Below are positions 7,439 through 13,547 of a stretch of 17,927 nt of DNA, piece by piece. The position numbers and the translations under genes are program-made. Numbering within the stretch: position 1 is the first letter of the stretch; the number at the start of each line of letters is the position of its first letter. The notes below the pieces were generated by a model. That model had not been told where the DNA came from. It was given only the letters and a program-made list of their open reading frames with translations, and did no database searches. The DNA is taken from the NCBI GenBank assembly GCA_017578085.1, contig PKQR01000034.1, positions 1-17,927 on the forward strand. Reading direction: 5' to 3'. The stretch is from Bacillota bacterium (GTDB taxonomy: Bacteria; Bacillota; Limnochordia; Limnochordales; ZCTH02-B6).

Positions 7439-8089
7439 ATGGCGAACAGACTGGTCCCACTCCTCCGCAACTACTTCATCACCGGCCTTTTCGTGTCCCT
7501 ACCGCTGGTGGTGACCATTTGGGTCCTGTGGCTTGTGTTTCGCACGGTGGAAAGCACCTTGGGGGCGTTTTTGGCGTGGATCATCGGCCTCGTCACCGGC
7601 GAGCCGCGGCACATCCCCGGCGTAGGGCTTGTGCTGACGGCGGTCGTGTTGGTGCTGGTCGGCATGGTGGCCACCAACGTGGTGGGGCGGCGGCTGGTAG
7701 CGGCCGGCGAGCGCATCTTACTCATGTTTCCCGTGGTACGACCGCTCTACACCAGCATCAAACAGGTCATCGAAGCCTTTGGCGTCAAGCGCAGCTCTTT
7801 CAGGGAAGTTGTCTTGCTCGAGTATCCGCGCAAGGGGCTTTATACAATCGGGTTCGTCACAAATGAAGGGCGTGGCGAGATCGCGGCTCACTTCTCCGAG
7901 CCCGTGAAAATCGTGTTCGTACCTACCGTGCCCAACCCGACGTCCGGTTTCGTCATCGTTGCTCCCGAGCGGGAACTTATCCCGCTGCGCATGAGCACCG
8001 AGGAGGCCTTTAAGTTGGTTCTCTCAGGCGGCGTACTGGTGCCCGAAGACATGCCTTCGAACGCCGGAGGCCCGCCCGCCGCTGGTTAG
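7439..8089 (+). CDS. DUF502 family membrane protein
   Basis: This 216-residue protein matches the DUF502 pattern throughout. It has a first transmembrane segment with the family's opening NYFITGLFVSLPLVVTIWV. The second transmembrane segment is LVLTAVVLVLVGMVATNVVG. Then come the conserved MFPVVRPLYTSIKQVIEAF, the VVLLEYPRKGLYTIGFVT strand region, FVPTVPNPTSGFVIV and a final MSTEEAFKLVLSGGV. ATG 7439 has GAAAGGGA 6 nt upstream. The family is widespread in bacteria and plants and has no firm biochemical role, so none is assigned. The stop codon overlaps the end of the convergent ackA gene by 4 nt, so nothing separates the two 3' ends. Confidence 0.92.
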   Translation: MANRLVPLLRNYFITGLFVSLPLVVTIWVLWLVFRTVESTLGAFLAWIIGLVTGEPRHIPGVGLVLTAVVLVLVGMVATNVVGRRLVAAGERILLMFPVVRPLYTSIKQVIEAFGVKRSSFREVVLLEYPRKGLYTIGFVTNEGRGEIAAHFSEPVKIVFVPTVPNPTSGFVIVAPERELIPLRMSTEEAFKLVLSGGVLVPEDMPSNAGGPPAAG

Positions 8090-9282
8090 CGGTTGAGCAG
8101 CGCGACGGTGTCCTGCGCGATGACGAGCTCCTCATCCGTGGGGATGACAAAGACCCGGACCGTCGAGCCGGGGGCGGAGATCTCCGCTTCCCCGGTCGCC
8201 GACGCGTTGCGCGCCTCGTCGAGGCGCACGCCCAGATAGGTGAGGTTGGCGCAAATCTGCTGCCTGAGGCGGGGCGAGTGCTCCCCGATGCCGGCCGTGA
8301 AGGCGATGGCGTCAACCCCGTTCATGGCGGCGGCGTAGGCGCCGATGTACTTGCGCACCCGGTACTCGTACATGTCGAAGGCCAGGCGGGCCCGGGCGTC
8401 ACCTGCGTCCATGGCCGCTTCGATGTCCCGCATGTCGCCGGACAAGCCCGAAATGCCCTTCAAGCCGCTCTGGCGGTTGAGGAGGGCGTTTAAGTCGGGC
8501 AGGCTCAAGTCTTCGTGGGCCATCAGGTAAATGAGGGCCCCGGGGTCGATGTCGCCCGATCGCGTGCCCATCATGAGGCCTTCCAGGGGCGTGAAGCCCA
8601 TGGAGGTGTCGATGGAGACCCCGGCCTGGATCGCCGCGACGCTCGCGCCGTTGCCCAGGTGGCAAGAGATGATCCGCAGCGTCTCCACGGGGCGCCCGAG
8701 TTTCTCGGCGACCCGGCGGGCCACGTACTTGTGCGAGATGCCGTGAAACCCGTAGCGGCGTATCCGGTGGCGCTCGTACAGCTCGTAAGGAATGCCGTAA
8801 AGGTACGCGTGGGGCGGCATGCGGGCGTGCAGGGCCGTATCGAACACCGCCACCTGGGGCACGTTGGGCAGGAGCGCCTCGACCGCCTCGATGCCCGCCA
8901 GGTTGTGGGGATTGTGCAAAGGCGCGAGGTCGTTGAGCTGGCGGAGGGCTTCCTTCACTTCCGGCGTGACCACCACGGCTTCGCGGAACAACTCGCCCCC
9001 GTGGACGACCCGGTGCCCGACCGCATCCACGGCGGCCGCCTTGCCGGCCGCGCCGTCGCCCGCCAGCATCGCCAGGCACATCGCGATGGCTTCGTAGTGG
9101 TGCAACACCGGGCGGGTAACCTGCCGCTCCTCGCCCGCCTGGCGGTGGGTAATGATGGCTGTGTCCGTCCCGACGCGCTCCACTTTGCCTGAAGCCAGCA
9201 CCGCGGGGGAGCTGCCGGGCGACATGTCATAGAGCTTGTATTTGACCGACGAACTGCCGCAGTTGAGCACAAAGACTTTCAC
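8086..9282 (-). CDS. ackA: Acetate kinase
   Basis: This cytoplasmic enzyme interconverts acetate + ATP and acetyl phosphate + ADP, usually for ATP gain from acetyl-CoA via phosphotransacetylase. With GTG 9282 the protein has 398 residues, the normal AckA length. Motifs of the ASKHA fold are present: the N-terminal NCGSSSVKYKLYD phosphate loop, HRVVHGGE, DTALHARMPPHAYLYGIPYE, RRYGFHGISHKYV, SCHLGNGASVAAI, DTSMGFTPLEGLMMGTRSGD and FTAGIGEHSP. The start GTG 9282 is chosen because family members begin with K-x-x-V-L-N-x-G-S-S-S. GGGAGG lies 12 nt upstream, slightly far. An in-frame ATG at 9324 would add 14 residues and is less likely. No pta gene is in the window, so it is not in a pta-ackA operon here. 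Confidence 0.96.
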   Translation of the reverse strand: MKVFVLNCGSSSVKYKLYDMSPGSSPAVLASGKVERVGTDTAIITHRQAGEERQVTRPVLHHYEAIAMCLAMLAGDGAAGKAAAVDAVGHRVVHGGELFREAVVVTPEVKEALRQLNDLAPLHNPHNLAGIEAVEALLPNVPQVAVFDTALHARMPPHAYLYGIPYELYERHRIRRYGFHGISHKYVARRVAEKLGRPVETLRIISCHLGNGASVAAIQAGVSIDTSMGFTPLEGLMMGTRSGDIDPGALIYLMAHEDLSLPDLNALLNRQSGLKGISGLSGDMRDIEAAMDAGDARARLAFDMYEYRVRKYIGAYAAAMNGVDAIAFTAGIGEHSPRLRQQICANLTYLGVRLDEARNASATGEAEISAPGSTVRVFVIPTDEELVIAQDTVALLNR

Positions 9283-9436
9283 CCGGCGGGTGTCCCTCCC
9301 CGGCTGACAGTCTCCCCTGGGCAAGAGGACCGGATGAGCCCCCCGGCGAACCTCCCCCTATCACGGAACGCCGCGGCGCACCTGCACCCTCCCAAGGGGA
9401 CGGTGATCAGCCGTCGCCAACATTCGAGCTGGGATA

Positions 9437-9482
9437 ACCTGCTCCCTGCTCCGCTGCTTGCGGCTCGTCGCCGTCGGCAGGT
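9437..9482 (+). other. Possible structured leader upstream of the DUF1015 gene
   Basis: ACCTGC at 9437-9442 pairs perfectly with GCAGGT at 9477-9482 and encloses an inner hairpin, CCGC-TGCTT-GCGG. It lies in the 248-bp spacer between the divergent ackA and DUF1015 starts, about 50 nt before the DUF1015 start. It matches no riboswitch family I recognise. The stem is short and may be chance in GC-rich DNA. Confidence 0.2.
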
Positions 9483-9530
9483 CTTGCCGCCGCGGCCCCG
9501 AAGTGCGTTGGCCAAAGGAGTGTCGGTGTC

Positions 9531-10862
9531 TTGGACATAAAGCCCTTTCGCGGCTTGCGCTACGCCGCAGGCGCCGGGGCGCTGGCGAGTCTGATCGCCC
9601 CGCCCTACGATGTCATCGACGCTGCCGAGCGGCAGCGCTTGGCCGCCCAAAGCCCCTATAACATCGTCCGTGTCGACCTGCCTGACGACGGTTACAGCCA
9701 AGCGGCCGCCCGCCTCAACCACTGGATCGCGGCGGGGGTCCTCGAACGGGAAACCTGCCCGGCTTTTTACGCGTACCGGCAGACCTACCGCGGCGCCGGC
9801 GGGGAGGTGCTGGTGCGCTGGGGTTTGATGGGGATGGTGCGCCTCGCGGCCTACGGCGAAGGGGTCGTCTATCCCCATGAGCGCACGCTGGCCAAGCCCA
9901 GGGAAGACCGGCTGCAGCTATTGCGCGCGACCCGCACCCATTTGAGCCCTGTCTTTGGCTTACACTTCGGCGCCACGAGGTCGTTAGACGACTTGCTGGC
10001 CAGCGTCTGCTCCGGCCCCCCAGCCATGGCCGTTGACGACCGGGACGGGGTTGAGCACCGGATGTGGGTGCTGACCGACCCCGACGTGCTGGCGGCGGTG
10101 CAGGCGGCGCTAACGCCTGCCCGTATCGTGATCGCCGATGGCCATCACCGCTACGAGACGGCCCTCGCGTTCCGGGACGAGGAGCGGGCGCGGCGGGGCC
10201 TCGTACCCGGCGCAGCGGCGACGGGTGCGGCGAGCTCTGGAGATGACGCGGGCTGGAACTACGTGTTGATGGTGCTGGTCGACCTCGGTTCCCGGGGCCT
10301 GACCGTTTTGCCGACGCACCGCATCTTGAGGGCGGTGGACGGCCTGGCGGGCGATGAGCTCGTCCGGCGGCTTGCGACCGCGTTTGCCCTCGAACCGGTG
10401 GAGCTGGCCGGCCGCGCGCCGGCGGCGGCGCTGTCGGCAAGCTTGGCCGCGCTGGGGCCTGATCCAGGGTTCGCGGTGTACACCGGTGCCGGCCGGGGTT
10501 GGGTCGCCCGCTTGACCGACCGGGACGGGTGGCAAAAGGCCACGGCCGACAAGCCGGACGCGTGGCGGGCGCTGGATGTGACGGTGCTGCACGGGCTCGC
10601 GTTGCCTTTGGGCGCTGGGCTCGATGCCGCCGCCCAGGGGTCCGGCGTGTATCTTGCTTATACCCGCGACGCCGCGGAAGCCGTGGCGGCGGTGGACCGG
10701 GGCGAGGGCCTGGCCGCCTTCCTGGTGCGGCCGACGCCCCCGGAGGCGGTCCGGGACATTGCGCTGGCCGGCCACGCCATGCCGCAGAAATCCACTTACT
10801 TCTACCCGAAGCTATTGACGGGACTGGTGATGGCCCAACTGGACACCCCTGTGGGCCTTTGA
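9531..10862 (+). CDS. DUF1015 family protein
   Basis: This 443-residue soluble protein has the hallmarks of DUF1015 (PF06245). These are an N-terminal IAPPYDVID motif near residue 22, PHERTLAKPREDRLQLL near 115-131, LSPVFGL near 138, the highly conserved IADGHHRYETAL (about 201-212), and a C-terminal MPQKSTYFYPKLLTGLV. The start is TTG 9531, with AAAGGAG at 9514-9520 placed 10 nt upstream. The biochemical role of the family is not established. In other genomes it often neighbours serine biosynthesis genes, but none is present here. The final codons carry the -35 and -10 elements of the guaB promoter, so the two genes need not share a transcript although they are only 38 nt apart. Confidence 0.9.
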   Translation: MDIKPFRGLRYAAGAGALASLIAPPYDVIDAAERQRLAAQSPYNIVRVDLPDDGYSQAAARLNHWIAAGVLERETCPAFYAYRQTYRGAGGEVLVRWGLMGMVRLAAYGEGVVYPHERTLAKPREDRLQLLRATRTHLSPVFGLHFGATRSLDDLLASVCSGPPAMAVDDRDGVEHRMWVLTDPDVLAAVQAALTPARIVIADGHHRYETALAFRDEERARRGLVPGAAATGAASSGDDAGWNYVLMVLVDLGSRGLTVLPTHRILRAVDGLAGDELVRRLATAFALEPVELAGRAPAAALSASLAALGPDPGFAVYTGAGRGWVARLTDRDGWQKATADKPDAWRALDVTVLHGLALPLGAGLDAAAQGSGVYLAYTRDAAEAVAAVDRGEGLAAFLVRPTPPEAVRDIALAGHAMPQKSTYFYPKLLTGLVMAQLDTPVGL

Positions 10863-10868
10863 TATAAT
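10840..10868 (+). promoter_or_regulatory. Near-consensus housekeeping promoter for guaB
   Basis: The -35 TGGACA at 10840-10845 (5 of 6 to TTGACA) and the -10 TATAAT at 10863-10868 (6 of 6) are separated by exactly 17 bp. The predicted transcription start is near 10875, about 26 nt before the GTG of guaB. The -35 lies inside the DUF1015 coding region, and the -10 begins immediately after its TGA stop (10860-10862). AT-rich hexamers of this quality are rare in this GC-rich window, so chance is unlikely. Confidence 0.82.
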
Positions 10869-10900
10869 CGGTGCGATTCCAGCGGGGGAGGACCCAGCGC

Positions 10901-12373
10901 GTGGAAAAGTTTTTGCCCGAAGCGTTGACGTTTGATGACGTGTCCCTGGTGCCGCGCATGTCGGAAGTCATGCCGGCGGAGGTGGACACGTCCACCTGGC
11001 TTACCCGGACGATCCGGCTCAACATTCCCTTTTTGTCCGCTGCCATGGACACCGTGACCGAGAGCCGCCTGGCCATCGCCTTGGCCCGGGAGGGCGGCAT
11101 GGGCGTCATCCACCGCAACCTGGATCCCGAGACCCAGGCCAGCGAGGTGGACAAGGTCAAGCGCTCCGAGAGCGGCATCATCGTGGACCCGATCTACCTG
11201 CATCCCCAGCACCGGGTGCGGGACGCCCTGGACTTGATGGCCCGCTACCGCATTTCCGGCGTGCCCATCACCGACGAAACCGGGCGGCTGGTGGGGATCC
11301 TCACCAACCGCGACCTGAAGTTCGAGACCGACTACGACCAGCCCATCGCCAACGTCATGACCAAGGAAAACCTGATTACGGCCCCAGTGGGCACCACGCT
11401 GGAGGAAGCCAAGAAAATCCTCCACCGGCACCGCATTGAGAAGCTGCCCCTGGTGGACGAGCACTTCCGCCTCAAGGGCCTCATCACCATCAAGGACATC
11501 GAGAAGGCCCGCAAGTACCCCAACGCGGCCAAGGACGAGAAAGGGCGCCTGCGCGTCGGTGCCGCGATCGGGGTCGGGAAGGACGCCAAGACGCGGGCAC
11601 GGATGCTGGTAGACGCAGGCGTCGATGCCTTGGTGGTTGATACGGCCCACGGCCATTCCCGGGCGGTGCTGGACATGGTGTCGTGGCTCAAGGGCGAGTT
11701 CGGCGACCGGGTCGCCATCATCGCGGGCAACGTGTCCACCGGCGAGGGCACCCGGGCCCTCATCGAGGCGGGGGCGGACTGCGTCAAGGTCGGCCAGGGC
11801 GGCGGCAGCATCTGCACGACCCGGGTCGTGGCCGGCATCGGCGTGCCGCAGTTGACGGCGGTATGGCAGAGCGCCAACGTGGCTAAGGAGTACGGCATCC
11901 CCATCGTCTCCGACGGCGGGATCCGCTACTCCGGCGACATCGTCAAGGCCATCGCCGCCGGCGCCAATGCGGTGATGATGGGCAGCCTGTTTGCCGGGAC
12001 CGACGAGGCTCCGGGCGAGATCGAGTTCCACCAGGGCCGCAGCTACAAGGTATACCGCGGCATGGGTTCCATCGGCGCCATGCGGGCGGGCAGCGGCGAC
12101 CGCTATTTCCAGGACACCAGCGGCGAGGGCGGCAAGGACCGCAAGCTGGTGCCGGAGGGCATTGAGGGCCGCGTCCCCTACAAGGGCCCGCTGTCGGAAA
12201 TCGTCTTCCAGCTGGTCGGGGGCTTGCGGGCCGGCATGGGGTACCTGGGCGCCCGCACCATCCAGGAGCTGCAGGAGAACACCCAGTTCGTCCGGCTCAC
12301 CTACGCGGCCATGCGCGAAGGCCACCCGCACGACGTCGAGATCACCAAGGAGGCGCCCAACTACTGGCTGTGA
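10901..12373 (+). CDS. guaB: Inosine-5'-monophosphate dehydrogenase
   Basis: IMPDH oxidises IMP to XMP with NAD+, the committed step to GTP, in the cytoplasm. The protein has 490 residues, the standard length. The (beta/alpha)8 barrel begins with LTFDDVSLVPRMSEV. Two CBS domains are inserted at about residues 95-205 (RISGVPITDETGRLVGILTNRD and RIEKLPLVDEHF). The catalytic loop GGGSICTTRVVAGIGVP carries Cys305. Downstream are the MGSLFAGTDEAPGE phosphate site, the YRGMGSIGAM flap start and EGIEGRVPYKGPL. GTG 10901 is chosen because GGGGGAGGA lies about 8-10 nt upstream and the N-terminus then matches the family. The open frame extends to 10871, but that part covers the predicted transcription start region. 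The gene has its own promoter and is translationally coupled to the downstream membrane protease gene by a GTGA overlap. Confidence 0.97.
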   Translation: MEKFLPEALTFDDVSLVPRMSEVMPAEVDTSTWLTRTIRLNIPFLSAAMDTVTESRLAIALAREGGMGVIHRNLDPETQASEVDKVKRSESGIIVDPIYLHPQHRVRDALDLMARYRISGVPITDETGRLVGILTNRDLKFETDYDQPIANVMTKENLITAPVGTTLEEAKKILHRHRIEKLPLVDEHFRLKGLITIKDIEKARKYPNAAKDEKGRLRVGAAIGVGKDAKTRARMLVDAGVDALVVDTAHGHSRAVLDMVSWLKGEFGDRVAIIAGNVSTGEGTRALIEAGADCVKVGQGGGSICTTRVVAGIGVPQLTAVWQSANVAKEYGIPIVSDGGIRYSGDIVKAIAAGANAVMMGSLFAGTDEAPGEIEFHQGRSYKVYRGMGSIGAMRAGSGDRYFQDTSGEGGKDRKLVPEGIEGRVPYKGPLSEIVFQLVGGLRAGMGYLGARTIQELQENTQFVRLTYAAMREGHPHDVEITKEAPNYWL

Positions 12374-13140
12374 GGGACGCCGCTCCGGCCGGGATCCGGG
12401 ACAGCCTCCTCAATCCCTTATCCATCTACCTGTTGGCCATGGTGCTGCTTCCTTGGACGGCCGCCCCTCTGCTGCGCCGTGTCATAGGGGCGGCCGCCGG
12501 CGTTTCCGGGGAAGTGCAACATGCGGCGGTTTCAGGTTTCGTCGTGGTTCTGCAAGGATTTGCCCTCATCGCGCTCACCCTGGCCCATGTGCTCGGACCG
12601 CGCGGCCTGGGCCTCTCGCCGCGGGCGCTCGGTCTCTCGGGGCGCGGATGGCAGGACGCCGTGCGGTTAGGTGTCGCAGGCGGATTGGTTCTTGTGATCA
12701 TCAACATCGCGGGCTCGCGGGCCGCAGCGGCCCTGTTCCGCGTGCTCTTGGGCCAAGACGGTCTGACCCGGCAGCTGGCGCGGGAGAGGGCGGTCATCAC
12801 GGAGTTGTTCCAGCTGGACCTGCCGGGTGCCCTACTGGCATTGCTCCTTTTTGGGTCGGTGGTCATCGCACCGCTGTCCGAAGAGCTTTTTTTCCGCGGC
12901 TATCTGCACGCGGTCTTAAGGGAGCGGTTTGGTGCCAGCGCCGCCTACGTGAGCGGGGCGCTGTTCGCCGCGGCCCACATGTACCTGGTGCACTTCCTGC
13001 CCTTGGCTGTCATGGGCGTGGTGTTGGCCCGCATCTACGAGCGCCGCGGCACCCTTGTCGCTCCCGTCGTCGCCCACGGGCTTGCCAACCTGGTGGTGGC
13101 CGCGTCCCTGCTGCTTGCGCGGGGCGTATCCCCATCGTGA
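12370..13140 (+). CDS. CPBP family intramembrane glutamic endopeptidase
   Basis: This polytopic membrane protein of 256 residues carries the three CPBP/Abi (Rce1-like) motifs. They are EELFFRG with E171, E172 and R176; FAAAH (F199, H203); and HGLAN (H236, N240) in VVAHGLANLVV. Hydrophobic helices precede and surround these motifs. The family includes prenyl-protein proteases in eukaryotes and bacteriocin-immunity or membrane-regulatory proteases in bacteria; the substrate is unknown here. GTG 12370 overlaps the guaB stop as GTGA. AAGGAGG at 12347-12353 is 16 nt away, rather far, so translation probably depends on coupling to guaB. Close linkage to guaB suggests cotranscription, not shared function. 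Confidence 0.87.
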   Translation: MRDAAPAGIRDSLLNPLSIYLLAMVLLPWTAAPLLRRVIGAAAGVSGEVQHAAVSGFVVVLQGFALIALTLAHVLGPRGLGLSPRALGLSGRGWQDAVRLGVAGGLVLVIINIAGSRAAAALFRVLLGQDGLTRQLARERAVITELFQLDLPGALLALLLFGSVVIAPLSEELFFRGYLHAVLRERFGASAAYVSGALFAAAHMYLVHFLPLAVMGVVLARIYERRGTLVAPVVAHGLANLVVAASLLLARGVSPS

Positions 13141-13256
13141 CCGCTGGTGGGAACAAGGGGCCAGCCAGGTGAATAGGTTGCCCCCAGAGCGGGACGCGCC
13201 CAGGATGGACCCGGGCCGGTATTGGGCCCGCGCCCGGGGCGCTCCGAGACGGGGGG

Positions 13257-13382
13257 GTGGCCAGGACGAGCCTGTTTCTGGCTTTTTTGCTCGGCATCAC
13301 CTTGGCGCTCTTGGTGCTGGCGGTGACCGACATCCAGTGGCCGCCGCGCCGGCGCCGCCGGTGCGGCCCGCCCGTTCCGTAA
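13257..13382 (+). CDS. Putative small single-pass membrane protein
   Basis: A 41-codon frame starts at GTG 13257 behind a run of G residues and ends with TAA at 13380-13382. It encodes a hydrophobic helix (SLFLAFLLGITLALLVLAV, about residues 5-23) followed by TDIQWPP and a run of five Arg, then CGPPVP. The helix plus a basic tail is a coherent single-pass topology with the C-terminus inside. The poly-Gly-like G-run is a poor ribosome binding site, and no family is recognisable. It could be chance in GC-rich DNA, but the helix would be an unusually clean accident. It sits between the CPBP protease and the folate fusion gene and just before a strong hairpin. Confidence 0.42.
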   Translation: MARTSLFLAFLLGITLALLVLAVTDIQWPPRRRRRCGPPVP

Positions 13383-13396
13383 ACGCCTCAAGCCGT

Positions 13397-13428
13397 GCCC
13401 CGCCAGGGCGAACGCGCCAGGGCGGGGC
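13397..13428 (+). other. Very stable symmetric hairpin built from a duplicated near-palindrome
   Basis: The arms are GCCCCGCC (13397-13404) and GGCGGGGC (13421-13428), perfectly paired. Next come opposed AG/AG mismatches, then GGCG/CGCC paired around an AACG loop. The same stretch can be read as two direct copies of CGCCAGGGCG (13401-13410 and 13415-13424) with 4 bp between them. It lies 14 nt after the stop of the small membrane ORF. No T-run follows, so a canonical intrinsic terminator is not supported. A U-less terminator, RNA-stability element or protein-binding site are possible readings. Confidence 0.5.
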
Positions 13429-13547
13429 GCCGCGTCGCAGGCTGGCGGCCGGGCAAGGAGCCGGCAGCGGCCGCTGCGGGGCAGGAGACCGGGGACCTCA
13501 AGCCGAACAGGTGGCCAACCGGATGTTGCATCGAGGTGTCCGCTTCG

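Larger units (their letters stand above)
13141..13547 (+). other. 407-bp spacer between the CPBP protease and the DHPS-HPPK gene
   Basis: The spacer contains a possible 41-codon membrane peptide gene (13257-13382) and a strong hairpin (13397-13428), listed separately. The remainder is very GC-rich and shows no T-tract terminator, recognisable riboswitch or strong promoter hexamers. The open frame from the GTG at 13395 would make an Arg/Ala/Gly-rich extension of the DHPS and is judged non-coding or uncertain. Confidence 0.5.

Noticed and set aside
6805..7866. A 353-codon plus-strand frame
   Set aside because: It is mostly antisense to the AI-2E permease and then overlaps DUF502 out of frame; His/Gly/Gln-rich low complexity.
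10815..10868. TTGACG at 10815-10820 as the -35 of the guaB promoter
   Set aside because: The spacing to TATAAT is 42 bp. TGGACA at 10840 gives the correct 17 bp.
9715..11181. A 488-codon open frame on the minus strand
   Set aside because: It is antisense to DUF1015 and guaB, very Arg/Pro/Ser-rich, with no motifs.
10802..12331. A 509-codon open frame on the minus strand
   Set aside because: It is antisense to guaB, which is certain. The composition is typical of a GC-rich shadow.
13395..13547. Possible longer N-terminus of the DHPS-HPPK protein from GTG 13395
   Set aside because: There is no ribosome binding site, the translated piece is low-complexity Arg/Ala/Gly, and it would contain the strong hairpin. 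Not fully excluded.
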